A DNA stretch of 64,000 nt, from the NCBI GenBank assembly GCA_009377585.1, contig WHTS01000013.1, positions 1 to 64,000 on the forward strand, read 5' to 3'. Source of the DNA: Betaproteobacteria bacterium (GTDB taxonomy: Bacteria > Pseudomonadota > Gammaproteobacteria > Burkholderiales > WYBJ01). The translations under genes were made by a program, and so were the position numbers. Positions within the stretch are counted from its first letter, which is position 1, and each line of letters begins with the position of its first letter. The notes under the pieces are model-generated. The model was not told the origin of the DNA. It saw nothing but the letters and a program-made list of their open reading frames with translations, and did no database searches. Shown piece after piece: positions 1 through 8,888 of this stretch.

Positions 1-183
1 GCTGAATGCGGCAAGCGTCGTGGTGGGATCGCCGAGACGGGCGAGGAAGGCGTGCACGAGCGAGTGCGAAAGCTGGTGCAACTCGGTCGTGAGAATCAGC
101 GGAGCGAAGAACCAGACCGCCGTGCGGATGTTCAGCGGCGCCGGCGAGTGCAACGGAGAATGTGTGTGAGGTACGGCAACCAT
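1..183 (-). CDS. Partial integral membrane protein, possibly MATE-like (N-terminus only)
   Basis: An open frame reads leftward from ATG 183 and leaves the window at base 1, giving 61 N-terminal residues. After a polar start with several His and Pro residues comes a hydrophobic segment (AVWFFAPLILTTELHQ), then SHSLVHAFLARLGD and TLAAFS. That layout, a helix followed by a short polar stretch ending in LAAFS, resembles the first helix of MATE/multidrug-oligosaccharidyl-lipid exporters, but too little is present to be sure. It diverges from the gamma-glutamyltransferase gene across about 170 bp. No strong Shine-Dalgarno is visible before the ATG. The frame and start are fairly secure; the family is inference. 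Confidence 0.45.
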   Translation of the reverse strand, partial: MVAVPHTHSPLHSPAPLNIRTAVWFFAPLILTTELHQLSHSLVHAFLARLGDPTTTLAAFS

Positions 184-352
184 GATCCGGATGGAATTAT
201 CCACCGATCGCATCGAGCCGCGAGTCAGCGTGTCCACATGTTGGCTAGGGTTCGGACAATCGCATCGGGGCGCGCTACGATGTCGACATGCCCGGCCGTT
301 ATTCTCCAACCGCACATACCGCTGTGCGATTCGAACCTGAAGGGATGCGAGC

Positions 353-2068
353 TTGAGTCAAATGACCATCATGGGCGCCCGACACGTGATATCGGCCGGC
401 CACTATCTCGCCGCGCATGCCGGCTTCATGATCCTGGAAGCCGGCGGCAACGCGATCGACGCCGGGGTTGCCGCCGGCATCGCCATCGACGTGCTGCAGA
501 CCGATCGTGTGAGCTTCGGCGGCGTCGCGCCGCAAATGATCTACCTGGCGAAGAGCCGCAGCGTGCAGTCGATCGACGGCCTCGGCGTGTGGCCGAAGGC
601 GATCACGCCCGACTATTTCCTGAAGACGCACGGCGGACTGATCCCGCCGGGAGTCGAGCGCTGCATCGTGCCGGCCGCGCCGGATGCCTGGATCACGGCG
701 CTCGAGCATTTCGGCACCATGAGCTTCGGCGAGGTGGCCGCGGCCGCGATCCGCTTCGCGACCGAAGGTTACCCGATGTATCCGGCCTTGACGCGCTTCC
801 TCACCAACAACCGGGCTCGCTACGAGCGCTGGCCGTCGAGCGCGAAAGTATTCCTGCCCAGAGGCCGTGTGCCTCAGCCGGGCGAGTTGTTCGTGCAGAC
901 CGATCTCGGGCGCACGCTCATCTTCCTCGCCGACGAGGAGAAGCGTGCGGCACGCCGCAAGGGCCGCAAGGCGGGGCTTGCCGCCGTACGCTCAGCGTTC
1001 TACCGCGGCGACATCGCTGCGGAGATCGTGAAGTTCATTCGTGCGCAGGGCGGCTTCATGAGCCGCGAGGACCTGGCCGAGTATCGCGTGAGCTTCGAGC
1101 CGACCCTGAAGACGCGTTTCGCCGGCATCGAGCTGCATGCCTGCGGCCCATGGTCACAAGGGCCGGTGTTGCCGATGGCGCTCAACATCCTGAAGGGCTA
1201 CGACCTGGCGTCGCTCGGTCACAACTCGCCCGAGTACATCCACCTGCTGGTGGAAGCGTTGAAGCTCGCGTTCGCGGACCGGCACAACCACGTCGGCGAT
1301 CCGAAATTCGTCAAGGTTCCGATCCGGGGTCTGCTCTCGGAGCGCTATGCGGCCCATCGGCGCTCGCTCATCGATCCGGCCAAAGCCTGGGCCGAGATGC
1401 CGCCCGCCGGCGATCCGCGCACGTTAAGCGAAATCGCCAATCGCTGGATGCCGCCGCCCGAGACCGAGCACGGGCCGGGTCCGGGCGACACGTCGTACAT
1501 TTGCGTCGTCGACAAGGATCGCAATGCCTTCTCCGCCACGCCGAGCGACGGCAGCGACCAGACCCCGACCATCCCGGGTGTGGGCATCGTGTGCTCGGGT
1601 CGCGGCACCCAGTCGTGGGCCGAGCCCGATCATCCCGCGTCGGTCGCCCCGGGCAAGCGCCCGCGCCTGACGCCCAATCCGGCACTGGCGTTCAAGAACG
1701 GCGAGCTGCTCATGCCGTTCGGCACGCCCAGCGGCGACGTGCAGCCTCAAGCCATGCTGCAGGTTTTCCTCAACATCAACGTATTCGGCATGGCAGCGCA
1801 GGACGCCGTCGAAGCGCCGCGCTTCGCGACCTACAGCTTCCCGGGCTCGTTCCAGCCGCATCCCTATTTCCCGGGCCGGCTGCAGATCGAGAACCGGATC
1901 GACTCTGCAGTGAGCGATGCGCTCGAACGCAGGGGGCACAAGGTATTTCGCTGGGGCGACTGGACGCCCCGCGCAGGATCGGTGTGCGCCATCGTCAACG
2001 ATCGCAAGCACGGCGTTCTCCACGGCGGCGCCGATCCGCGCCGGCCGGCTTACGTGCTGGGATGGTAG
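353..2068 (+). CDS. ggt: Gamma-glutamyltransferase family protein
   Basis: This 571-residue protein belongs to the Ntn-hydrolase gamma-glutamyltranspeptidase family, which cleaves and transfers gamma-glutamyl groups after self-cleavage at a threonine. The N-terminal part has the family opening (ISAGHYLAAHAGFMILEAGGNAIDAGVAA). The nucleophile region reads GDTSYICVVDKDRNAFSA, placing the predicted autocleavage threonine at residue 380. Bacterial GGTs usually have TTH there, so this is a divergent member and its donor cannot be assigned. PGKRPRLTPNPALAF matches the conserved small-subunit motif. No signal peptide is evident, so it may be cytoplasmic. The start is TTG 353, chosen because an AAGGGA element lies about 7 nt upstream; ATG 362 is the alternative. 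It ends just before a strong double hairpin. Confidence 0.9.
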   Translation: MSQMTIMGARHVISAGHYLAAHAGFMILEAGGNAIDAGVAAGIAIDVLQTDRVSFGGVAPQMIYLAKSRSVQSIDGLGVWPKAITPDYFLKTHGGLIPPGVERCIVPAAPDAWITALEHFGTMSFGEVAAAAIRFATEGYPMYPALTRFLTNNRARYERWPSSAKVFLPRGRVPQPGELFVQTDLGRTLIFLADEEKRAARRKGRKAGLAAVRSAFYRGDIAAEIVKFIRAQGGFMSREDLAEYRVSFEPTLKTRFAGIELHACGPWSQGPVLPMALNILKGYDLASLGHNSPEYIHLLVEALKLAFADRHNHVGDPKFVKVPIRGLLSERYAAHRRSLIDPAKAWAEMPPAGDPRTLSEIANRWMPPPETEHGPGPGDTSYICVVDKDRNAFSATPSDGSDQTPTIPGVGIVCSGRGTQSWAEPDHPASVAPGKRPRLTPNPALAFKNGELLMPFGTPSGDVQPQAMLQVFLNINVFGMAAQDAVEAPRFATYSFPGSFQPHPYFPGRLQIENRIDSAVSDALERRGHKVFRWGDWTPRAGSVCAIVNDRKHGVLHGGADPRRPAYVLGW

Positions 2069-2084
2069 AAAGGTGTTTGAATCT

Positions 2085-2122
2085 CCCCTCCTCTCATGAG
2101 GAGGGGTGTCGGCGCAGCCGAC
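2085..2122. terminator. Double hairpin after gamma-glutamyltransferase
   Basis: A perfect 9-bp stem (CCCCTCCTC, 2085-2093, pairing with 2098-2106 around a TCAT loop) is followed at once by a 6-bp GTCGGC/GCCGAC stem (2108-2122). It sits between two convergent genes and could terminate transcription from both sides. There is no T-tract, so it is not a classical intrinsic terminator. The same CCCCTCCTC-type hairpin plus GC hairpin layout suggests a dispersed palindrome. Confidence 0.5.
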
Positions 2123-2143
2123 GGAGTGGTGTGGTTCTAACAG

Positions 2144-3281
2144 TCAGTCGTCGAGCACGAGCAGCCAGTCGACCGCATACAGCGTCGCCCCCGACGCGAT
2201 CACCGGATTGAGATCCAGCTCGCGCAAGCGCGCGGCGTGCTGTGCGCCGAACAGGGAGACGCGCACGAGCAGATCCGCGATCGCCGCTTTGCTGATCGCC
2301 GGTTTGCCGCGCACGCCGTCGAGCAGGGCGCGGCGTTGCAGCTCATCCAGCATGGCGAGCGCCTGAGCTGGCGTGACCGGCGCCTTGCGAAACGCTACAT
2401 CCCGCAGAACCTCGATCAGAATTCCGCCCAGGCCCGCCATGACCACGACGCCGAAGACCGGATCGCGCTGCAGGCCGATGACGAGCTCGGTGCCCGGCGG
2501 CGCCATCGGCTGAACCGCGACGCCCTCGATGCGTGCGCGGGGAAAGCGTGCCGCTGCATTGCCCACGATTTCGTCGTAGGCGGCGCGAATCGAAGTCTCG
2601 GTAGCGAGCCCGAGGCGCACGCCGCCGGCATCGGTTTTGTGGGCGATGTCGGGGGATTCGATCTTGAGCGTCGCGCATCACTTCGGCGAAGGTGACGTCG
2701 ATCTCGTTGCCGGTATTGACGAAGTAACCCAACCCGAGATTACGCCGGCGGGCGAGCGCGGCGATCGCGGTTCCGAAAGCTCCAGACTGGGTGACGAACG
2801 CCACCGGCCCTGGAGGGGTCGGTCCGTCGGCGTATTGGCCGAAGCTCGCCATGACGCGGTCGAACGCGTTCACGAGCCCCAAACAGTTCGGGCCGCAGAC
2901 TCGGATACCTGCCGCTCGCGCACGAGACCGGAGCTCGGCTTCGAGCTTGGCACCTTCGGTGCCCATCTCACCGAAGCCCGAACTGAATATCACCGCGGCC
3001 CGGACGCCTTTCCTTCCGAGGTCGTCGATCGCCGCAGGAACGACTGCAGCCGGAACGGCTACGATGGCGAGATCGACCTCGCCCGGAATGGCAGTCGCAT
3101 TGGGATAGCATGCAAGGCCCGCGATGCGGTCGTATCTCGGATTGACCGGATGGATCGCGCCCGCGTACTGCTTCTCCAGCAGGAACTTGAGCGGGCGGCC
3201 GTTCACCTTGCGAAAGTCGGCCGAGGCGCCGACGATCGCGATGGAGCGCGGGCGAAGCAGCGGCGCCAGCGATCCGTTCAT
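2144..3281 (-). pseudogene. ADP-forming acyl-CoA synthetase (acetate-CoA ligase family), internally deleted and frameshifted
   Basis: The intact family (about 700 residues) joins a CoA-binding domain, CoA-ligase domains and an ATP-grasp domain. Here the N-terminal part is clear: LRPRSIAIVGAS nucleotide-fold start, GVRAAVIFSSGFGEMG, GIRVCGPNCLGLVN, and VAFVTQSGAFGTA, up to VTFAEVM. After about residue 220 the frame turns nonsensical. A second frame carries the end of the ATP-grasp domain (LKIESPDIAHKTDAGGVRLG, then GVAVQPM, GLGGILIEVLRDVAFRKAP and LDLNPVIA), ending at 2144. The join lies near 2668-2678. About 300 residues covering the middle of the protein are missing, so it should be non-functional. 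The start is ATG 3281; a 22-bp-armed inverted repeat abuts it and supplies no good ribosome site. Confidence 0.85.
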
Positions 3282-3284
3282 GCG

Positions 3285-3377
3285 CGAAATGGGGACGCAC
3301 ACAATTTTCCTACGCCACATCCGCATACGACGGTACGCTGGAAAACTGCGAGGAGAATTGTGTGCGTCCCCATTTCG
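3285..3377. repeat. Inverted-repeat element, copy 1 (22-bp perfect arms)
   Basis: Arms at 3285-3306 and 3356-3377 are perfect reverse complements, with core AAATGGGGACGCACACAATT, separated by 49 bp. The element fills essentially the whole gap between the stop of the cyclopropane synthase gene (3382) and the ATG (3281) of the broken acyl-CoA synthetase gene. A second copy with a 16-bp arm match is at 62096-62150. It has no ORF and looks like a short non-autonomous (MITE or REP-like) element. The GGGGACGCACAC-type termini recall repeats mobilised by REP-associated Y1 transposases, but no such gene is in the window, so that link is inference. Confidence 0.85.
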
Positions 3378-3381
3378 GGAC

Positions 3382-4626
3382 TCACGTCGACCCGGCCCCG
3401 CTTGCGGCCCGCAGCTTGGTCAGGTACTGATGCTCGCGCGTCCACAGCAACGGCTTCATCGTCTTGCGATCTGCCTTGGCGGCCAGGATCTGATGCAGCG
3501 AGATCCATCCGCTGGAAAAGGCGTGCGCGCAGCCGGCGAGGTATACGAGCCAGGTGCGGTAGCGCTGTTCGCCCACCAGGTCGCGCGCCTTGGCCTGCGC
3601 CGATTCCAGGCGCGATGCCCAGGAGTCGAGCGTCCTGGCGTAGTGATACCGCAGCGACTCGACGTCGACCGCTTCCAGGTTCTGCTCGCTCATCGCGCGG
3701 ATCGCCAGGCTCAAGTGGGGCAGCTCACCATGGGGAAAGATGTAGCGGTCGATGAACGCACCCGCGCCCAGCCCGACCGCGCGGCTTTTCGGGTCCATAG
3801 TCGTGATGCCGTGGTTCATCACCAGGCCGTCGTCGGCCAGCAGGCGCTCGATCTTGCGAAAGTAAACCGGCAGATTGGCAAGACCCACGTGCTCGAACAT
3901 GCCGACGCTCGCGATCTTGTCGAACTTCTCGTTCTCCGGCACATCGCGGTAATCGAGCAGCTCCACGCTGCAACGGTCGGCCAGCCCTTCGCGTGCGATG
4001 CGTTCGCGCACGAACTCGAACTGATTGCGCGACAGCGTGATGCCGAGCGCCCGCGCGCCGTGATGGCGGGCGGCATGCAGGATCAAGCCGCCCCAGCCGC
4101 AGCCGATGTCCAGCAGACGCTCGCCGGGCGCGAGCATGAGCTTGCGGCAGATGTGCTCGAACTTCTGCTCCTGCGCCGCATCGAGGCTATCGTCGTCGCT
4201 GCGAAAGTAGCCGCACGAATAGGTCATGTTTCGATCGAGCCAAAGGCGGTAGAACTCGTTCGACACATCGTAGTGATGTTCGATCGCCCTCGCATCCTGC
4301 TTGCGCGAATGGCCCATCACGCGCCGCAGCCGGGTCCAGGTCGCCGCATGCGGCCGGGCGCCGTGAACCAGGGCGTCGGCGGCCCGCATCGCCTCCAAAA
4401 TCGACCCTTCGACATCGATCAGCTCATGGATGAAGGCTTCGCCCAGCTCGGAGAAGTCGGCTCCCACCAGCGCCCTCACGGCCGAGGGCTTCTTCACCTT
4501 GACGGTGACGGCGGGCGCAGGGCCGAGGTCGTAGGCGAGGCCGTTCCAGAGTTGCAGGCGCATCGGCACCGGCGCGGTGGTCATGAGATGCTGGGCGAAT
4601 CGTGCAAGGCGCTTTTCGACGAACAC
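3382..4626 (-). CDS. cfa: Cyclopropane-fatty-acyl-phospholipid synthase
   Basis: A 414-residue SAM-dependent methyltransferase that adds a methylene bridge to unsaturated acyl chains of membrane phospholipids. Residues 1-100 form the N-terminal lipid-facing domain. The diagnostic HHYDVSNEFYRLWLD and MTYSCGYF signatures follow at about 117-141. The SAM-binding glycine loop LLDIGCGWGG is at 171-180 and the motif SVGMFEHVG lies further on. Length and motif order match the family. The gene starts at ATG 4626 and sits 14 bp downstream of the end of the NAD synthetase gene on the same strand, so the two may be co-transcribed. I see no lesion. Substrate is probably cis-unsaturated phospholipid; regulation is not visible. 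Confidence 0.95.
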   Translation of the reverse strand: MFVEKRLARFAQHLMTTAPVPMRLQLWNGLAYDLGPAPAVTVKVKKPSAVRALVGADFSELGEAFIHELIDVEGSILEAMRAADALVHGARPHAATWTRLRRVMGHSRKQDARAIEHHYDVSNEFYRLWLDRNMTYSCGYFRSDDDSLDAAQEQKFEHICRKLMLAPGERLLDIGCGWGGLILHAARHHGARALGITLSRNQFEFVRERIAREGLADRCSVELLDYRDVPENEKFDKIASVGMFEHVGLANLPVYFRKIERLLADDGLVMNHGITTMDPKSRAVGLGAGAFIDRYIFPHGELPHLSLAIRAMSEQNLEAVDVESLRYHYARTLDSWASRLESAQAKARDLVGEQRYRTWLVYLAGCAHAFSSGWISLHQILAAKADRKTMKPLLWTREHQYLTKLRAASGAGST

Positions 4627-4640
4627 GGTCGGTCCCCCGT

Positions 4641-6713
4641 TCAGGATTGAGCAGGTTTATCCGGGATATCGTCCAGCTGCGCGAGCCACACGGCGGCTTC
4701 GGCATCGCTCGGCGCACGCCAGTCGCCGCGCGGCGAGAGCGATCCACCGGAGCCCACCTTCGGCGCGTTGGCGATGCAGCTGCGCTTGTATTGGCTCAAT
4801 TGGAAGAACCGGCGCAGGAACACGTGCAGCCAGCGCTTGATCGCTGCGAGCGAGTATTCGTTGCGCTTCGCCTCCGGCACATCGGGCCACGTGCCCGAAC
4901 GCCGGTCGCCCCAGGCTGAATGGGCGAGGTACGCAACCTTGGCAGGCGCGTAGCCGAAGCGCAGCACATAGTAGAGGCAAAAGTCCTGCAGCTCGTAGGG
5001 GCCGACGGTCGCCTCGGACAGCTGGCCGGGCTGGTCTTCGGCATCCCCAGGCACCAGCTCCGGGCTGATCGCGGTATCGACGATGTCGCGCAGCACGCTG
5101 GAGGCATCCGCCCCCAGCTGGCCGGTCGCCGCGACCCAGCGCACCAGGTACTGGATCAGCGTCTTCGGAATGCTCGCGTTGACGTGGTAGTGCGCCATGT
5201 GATCGCCGACGCCGTAGGTCGACCAGCCGAGCGCGAGCTCGCTCAGGTCGCTCGTTCCCACCACCGGTGCCCCATGCTGGTTCGCGAGCCGGAACAGGTG
5301 GCTCGTCCGCTCCCCGGCCTGCACGTTCTCGAAGGTCACGTCGAATACCGGCTCGCCGCGGGCGTACGGGTGCTCGATGTCCTTCAGCATCTGCAGGCAT
5401 GACGGCCGAATGTCGATTTCCCGCGCGGTGGCGCCGACCGCTTGCATCAATCGGTGTGCCTGGCCCAACGTGCGCTTGCCGGTGGCAAAACCCGGCATGG
5501 TGTAGGCCATGATGTCGGCACGCGGCAGTTTCAGCACATCCATCGCGCGCGCGCACACCAGCAGCGCATGGGTCGAGTCGAGCCCGCCCGATACACCGAT
5601 CACCAGCTTGCGCGCCTGCATCGCCTGCATGCGTTTCACCAAGCCCTGGATCTGGATCTCGTAGATCTCGGCGCAGCGCACATCGCGCGTCGCCGGATCG
5701 TTGGGTACGTATGGGAACCGGTCGTAGCTACGCGCCAGCGATACCACCCGCTGGGCCGGGCGATTCAGGTTGAATTCGACCGTGCGAAACCGATCGACGC
5801 TCTCCCGATGCCGCAGCGCCGCCTGTGCGAACGTATTCTGGCGCATGCGATCGGCCACCAGACGGTCGAGATCGATATCGGCGCAGGTGAGCTGAGACTG
5901 GTAGCGGAAGCGATCGGATTCGGCCAGCAGCGTGCCGTTTTCGTAGATGAAGCCGTGACCATCCCAGGCCAGGTCGGTGGTGGATTCGCCGTAGCCGGAG
6001 GCGCAGTAGAGATAGGCTGCGATCGAGCGTGCCGACTGGCTTGCGCCCAGCAGCCGCCGGTACGAATCCTTGCCGATGACCACGTTCGATGCCGACAGAT
6101 TGAGCAGCACGGTCGCACCGGCCAGGGCGCCGTACGACGACGGCGGAATGGGCGACCACAGGTCTTCGCAAATCTCGACGTGAACTGCCAGCCGGTCGAG
6201 ATCCTCGGCGCGGAACAGGAGCTCGGCTCCGAACGGGACATCGTGCTGCCCGCACAGGCTGATCGACGCGCGCCGGCAGGCATCGCCGGACGTGAACTGC
6301 CGCAGCTCGTAGAACTCGCGATAGTTCGGAATATAGGTTTTCGGCACCACGCCGAGGATGCGTCCGCGGCACGCCACGATGGCACAGTTGTAGAGCGCGC
6401 CGTCGATCTGCAAGGGTGCGCCGAAGACGGCGAGCAGAGAGTGCGCGCGAGTCGCCTCCAGCAGCGTTTTCAGAGCGCGTTGGGCGCCTTGCAGCAGTGC
6501 CTGCTGGTGAAACAGATCGTCGCAGGTATACCCGGTGATTCCGAGCTCGGGGAACGCGATCAGGCAGACGCCTTGGCTGGCCGCCTGCTCCAGAAGCTGC
6601 GTGGTTTGCGCAGCGTTGAATTCGGCATTGGCGACGCGGACTTCGGGAACGGCGACGGCGGCGCGGATGAATCCGTGTCGATACAGATCGAGGAAGGCCT
6701 CAGTTTCGCCCAT
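4641..6713 (-). CDS. nadE: Glutamine-dependent NAD(+) synthetase
   Basis: A 690-residue two-domain enzyme that amidates nicotinic acid adenine dinucleotide to NAD using ammonia released from glutamine. The N-terminal nitrilase-type glutaminase domain shows all three catalytic residues: Glu56 in [10 protein letters not shown], Lys125 in [13 protein letters not shown] and Cys182 in [11 protein letters not shown]. The C-terminal ATP-pyrophosphatase domain has the P-loop-like GVSGGLDST (about 373-381). [20 protein letters not shown] is also typical. The length fits the long bacterial/eukaryotic form. I chose ATG 6713 (MGETEAF) because family proteins start close before the first nitrilase strand; an upstream ATG at 6749 would add 12 atypical residues. 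About 300 bp upstream carries no gene. Confidence 0.95.
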   Translation of the reverse strand: MGETEAFLDLYRHGFIRAAVAVPEVRVANAEFNAAQTTQLLEQAASQGVCLIAFPELGITGYTCDDLFHQQALLQGAQRALKTLLEATRAHSLLAVFGAPLQIDGALYNCAIVACRGRILGVVPKTYIPNYREFYELRQFTSGDACRRASISLCGQHDVPFGAELLFRAEDLDRLAVHVEICEDLWSPIPPSSYGALAGATVLLNLSASNVVIGKDSYRRLLGASQSARSIAAYLYCASGYGESTTDLAWDGHGFIYENGTLLAESDRFRYQSQLTCADIDLDRLVADRMRQNTFAQAALRHRESVDRFRTVEFNLNRPAQRVVSLARSYDRFPYVPNDPATRDVRCAEIYEIQIQGLVKRMQAMQARKLVIGVSGGLDSTHALLVCARAMDVLKLPRADIMAYTMPGFATGKRTLGQAHRLMQAVGATAREIDIRPSCLQMLKDIEHPYARGEPVFDVTFENVQAGERTSHLFRLANQHGAPVVGTSDLSELALGWSTYGVGDHMAHYHVNASIPKTLIQYLVRWVAATGQLGADASSVLRDIVDTAISPELVPGDAEDQPGQLSEATVGPYELQDFCLYYVLRFGYAPAKVAYLAHSAWGDRRSGTWPDVPEAKRNEYSLAAIKRWLHVFLRRFFQLSQYKRSCIANAPKVGSGGSLSPRGDWRAPSDAEAAVWLAQLDDIPDKPAQS

Positions 6714-7012
6714 TGTCCGAGCCGTGTATGCGAATCCGATGCGACGCACCCGTCATGCCTGCTCAGCTGGCGCATGACGCCTGCCTGCGTTCTTGCCTTC
6801 CCGCGCGAACGCATTGCCGATTGCGAATTCACAGCGGGTGCGCGCGAACGCATCGATTCTACCAGTAGCCGGGGCCGCGACTGCCAGCCGCCGCGCACGG
6901 AGTGTCGACTCGCATCGCAGATTGTTGTAACCGTGCCCCGCACCGCCGACCGCGCCTCGCGAAACGGGGCGGAGGGGATCGTGCGTCTCGCCTCGATGCT
7001 ATTGTGATTCTG
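6714..7012. other. Non-coding stretch upstream of nadE
   Basis: About 300 bp between nadE and the next gene. No convincing coding frame, hairpin or repeat was found. It probably holds the nadE promoter, but no clear -35/-10 pair can be claimed. Confidence 0.4.
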
Positions 7013-7429
7013 TCAGTGTGACTCGGCTGCCCGCCGCGACCGGGACCAGGCGAGCAGCCGCTCGAAATCCCCGGCGAAATGTTTCCTCAGCAGGACGTCG
7101 TAGCCGATCGAGCACGCCATCGCCTCGCCACCGTCGAGCCGGCGGGAAATGCCCTCCTGCGAGCAGCGCGTGTAGAACAGCTTCATTTCCTGCTCGGAAA
7201 ACTGCTCGAAGCGGGCACGGACGGGATCCTGGCCAGCGGCCGACGCTTCGCTGCCTTCCAGCCCCGTGCGCTCCACGAGAGCGCGATGCTGTTGCACCCG
7301 TGGCGCATCCGCCGAGCTGCCCGAAGCTGCGATGGCCGCGCAATACCAAACGAGCCAGATGGTCGCGGCAATGCCGAGAATGAACGAAGCCTTGCTGCAA
7401 ACGCCCCATTGCTTGCAACTGGTTGGCAT
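7013..7429 (-). CDS. Small membrane-anchored protein of unknown function
   Basis: Translated from ATG 7429 this gives 138 residues: a short cytoplasmic start, a single hydrophobic helix (FILGIAATIWLVWYCAAIAA, about residues 13-32), then a soluble domain with no family I recognise. The soluble part contains ARFEQFSEQEMKLFYTRCS and GEAMACSIGYDVLLRKHF, which look like amphipathic helices with Cys residues that could be paired. A GAGGA ribosome site precedes this ATG, favouring it over a GTG or ATG further upstream. The topology is most likely N-in with a periplasmic domain. Several long frames overlap it on both strands, but only this one has a coherent signal anchor. Confidence 0.55.
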   Translation of the reverse strand: MPTSCKQWGVCSKASFILGIAATIWLVWYCAAIAASGSSADAPRVQQHRALVERTGLEGSEASAAGQDPVRARFEQFSEQEMKLFYTRCSQEGISRRLDGGEAMACSIGYDVLLRKHFAGDFERLLAWSRSRRAAESH

Positions 7430-7590
7430 GGCGGTGTCCTCGCTCCACGTCGATGCGCCCACGCTCTCGACTGCACGAATGCGGCCCGGGCTCCCCCGGC
7501 GCTCGCGCCGGGCTTGTCGTACGAAGCACATTGTCGACGGCGAGCCTGCGCCTTGCCATCCGACAAAAGGATCAACCGTTGCCTACCAAA

Positions 7591-7618
7591 GTCTAGCGTC
7601 TAGCGTCTAGCGTCTAGC
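7591..7618. repeat. 7-bp tandem repeat GTCTAGC, four copies
   Basis: Four perfect consecutive GTCTAGC units between two minus-strand small genes. The copy number may vary by slippage. Each unit includes CTAG, a tetranucleotide usually rare in bacterial genomes. No coding frame depends on it. Confidence 0.8.
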
Positions 7619-7693
7619 GCTCGGATCGATGCCGGCACATGCAGCTGTCGTGCGGCTGCTTTACGGATGTTCGTGGCGCGGACGCCCGGGCGC

Positions 7694-7975
7694 TCAGAGC
7701 AGCGACGGCCGTTGGAAGGCTCCGGGATCGGCAGAAATCGCGGGGTCGCCTGGGTATGATCCATCGATGGCGAGCGTTCCGTCGCGAAAAGACAAGCGGG
7801 TTTCGAGCTTGTTGCGAGCATCGAAGACATCCACCGCCGATCCCCGCTCGGCGGCAACCTTGCAGGCGATTTGCACCAAATAGCTCCGATCGTCGCTCTG
7901 CAGAAGCCCGCATTCCTGGCCCTCGATCATCAGGTGCCATTGCTGCTCGCGCCAAACGATCTGGTATTGCTTCAT
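7694..7975 (-). CDS. Hypothetical protein (DUF2188-like size and fold)
   Basis: A 93-residue frame from ATG 7975 (MKQYQIVWREQQWHLMIEGQ). The pattern of a short beta strand, WHL, then a helix (KVAAERGSAVDVFD) followed by another strand (KLETRLSFRDGTLAIDGSYP) looks like small alpha/beta proteins of the DUF2188 kind, where repeated W-V/x-G strands flank a helix. The assignment is by eye only. A GAGG sequence lies upstream of the ATG. It is the last gene before the response regulator on the same strand, with about 195 bp between, so it is probably a separate unit. No catalytic motif can be named. Confidence 0.55.
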   Translation of the reverse strand: MKQYQIVWREQQWHLMIEGQECGLLQSDDRSYLVQIACKVAAERGSAVDVFDARNKLETRLSFRDGTLAIDGSYPGDPAISADPGAFQRPSLL

Positions 7976-8169
7976 GGGAGCCTCGCCCTGGGGTGAAGAC
8001 CCAACCGCACCCGATTGCGGAAGGGCACTACAATTGCATGCCAAGGTACTCTGGCACGCACGGGCACGCAGCGCGATACAGGATAGGGGTGCACAGCCCC
8101 GGGGATATCCCGGGCGTGCCGGTACGGACTCGGGGTGCGCCAGAGCCGCTTCGGGGTGCGTCAGAGCCG

Positions 8170-8838
8170 CTAATCGGGCGCCACGTCTTCGGACAGCCAG
8201 CCGCGCGCAACGGCGTAGCGCACGATGTCGGCACGGGTGCGCAAGTGTAGCTTTTCGATCGCGGCCGACTTGTAGGATTCGACGGTCTTGATGCTCAGCG
8301 AAAGCGCCGCGGCGATTTCCTTGTTGCTGCGGCCCCACGCAATGCCCTGCAGTACTTCTTCTTCGCGTGCGCTCAGGACCTCCTTGGAATGCGACCGCAC
8401 GGCAGCGACCGGATGGCTGAAGGTTCGCTGCAGCAAAGGCCCCGCCAGGCCGGGCTCGATGTACGTGCCCCCCTGAGCGACGATTCGTATGGCATTGATC
8501 AAGGTATCGGCGGCGCTCTTCTTGAGCACATAGCCGCATGCGCCCGCTTGCAGCAATCGGCGCAGATAGGCCTGGTCGGCATGGCGTGTCAGCGCCAGGA
8601 CTCGCACCGAGGGACAGTGCTCGGCGATCTTCTCGGCCGCTTCCGGCCCACCCATATCGGGCATGGACACGTCCAGGACCGCGACGTCGGGCCCCTTCTC
8701 CATGGCAAGTCGCACGGCTTCGCGCCCCGTGCCCGCCTGCGACACCACTTCCATGTCCGGCTGGCCATTGATCAGCATGCCCAGCCCATCGCGCACGATG
8801 GCATGGTCATCGGCCAGAAGAATACGTAGTTTGGTCAT
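8170..8838 (-). CDS. NarL/FixJ-type response regulator
   Basis: A 222-residue transcriptional regulator with an N-terminal receiver domain and a C-terminal LuxR-type helix-turn-helix. In the receiver, the acidic pair is Asp10-Asp11 (LLADDHAIVRDG) and the phospho-acceptor is Asp56 (VAVLDVSMPDMGG). The conserved Lys is in GYVLKKSAAD. The HTH reads LSAREEEVLQGIAWGRSNKE, then IKTVESYKSAAIEKL. It starts at ATG 8838, 50 bp after the stop of the CheB-CheR-PAS-kinase gene on the same strand. The kinase has a HisKA_3-type core, the usual partner of NarL-type regulators, so the two very likely form one two-component pair. The target genes are not evident. Confidence 0.93.
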   Translation of the reverse strand: MTKLRILLADDHAIVRDGLGMLINGQPDMEVVSQAGTGREAVRLAMEKGPDVAVLDVSMPDMGGPEAAEKIAEHCPSVRVLALTRHADQAYLRRLLQAGACGYVLKKSAADTLINAIRIVAQGGTYIEPGLAGPLLQRTFSHPVAAVRSHSKEVLSAREEEVLQGIAWGRSNKEIAAALSLSIKTVESYKSAAIEKLHLRTRADIVRYAVARGWLSEDVAPD

Positions 8839-8888
8839 GCCATCGTCCGGTGATCGCAGGTTCTGGCGCATCTCCGCGTCCGTTGCGG

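Noticed and set aside
52-2211. 719-residue plus-strand frame over the gamma-glutamyltransferase gene
   Set aside because: Arg-rich, no domain, and it shadows a frame with clear GGT motifs.
7079-7603. 174-residue plus-strand frame opposite the small membrane-anchored protein
   Set aside because: No signal, domain or ribosome site; the minus frame has a coherent helix and start.
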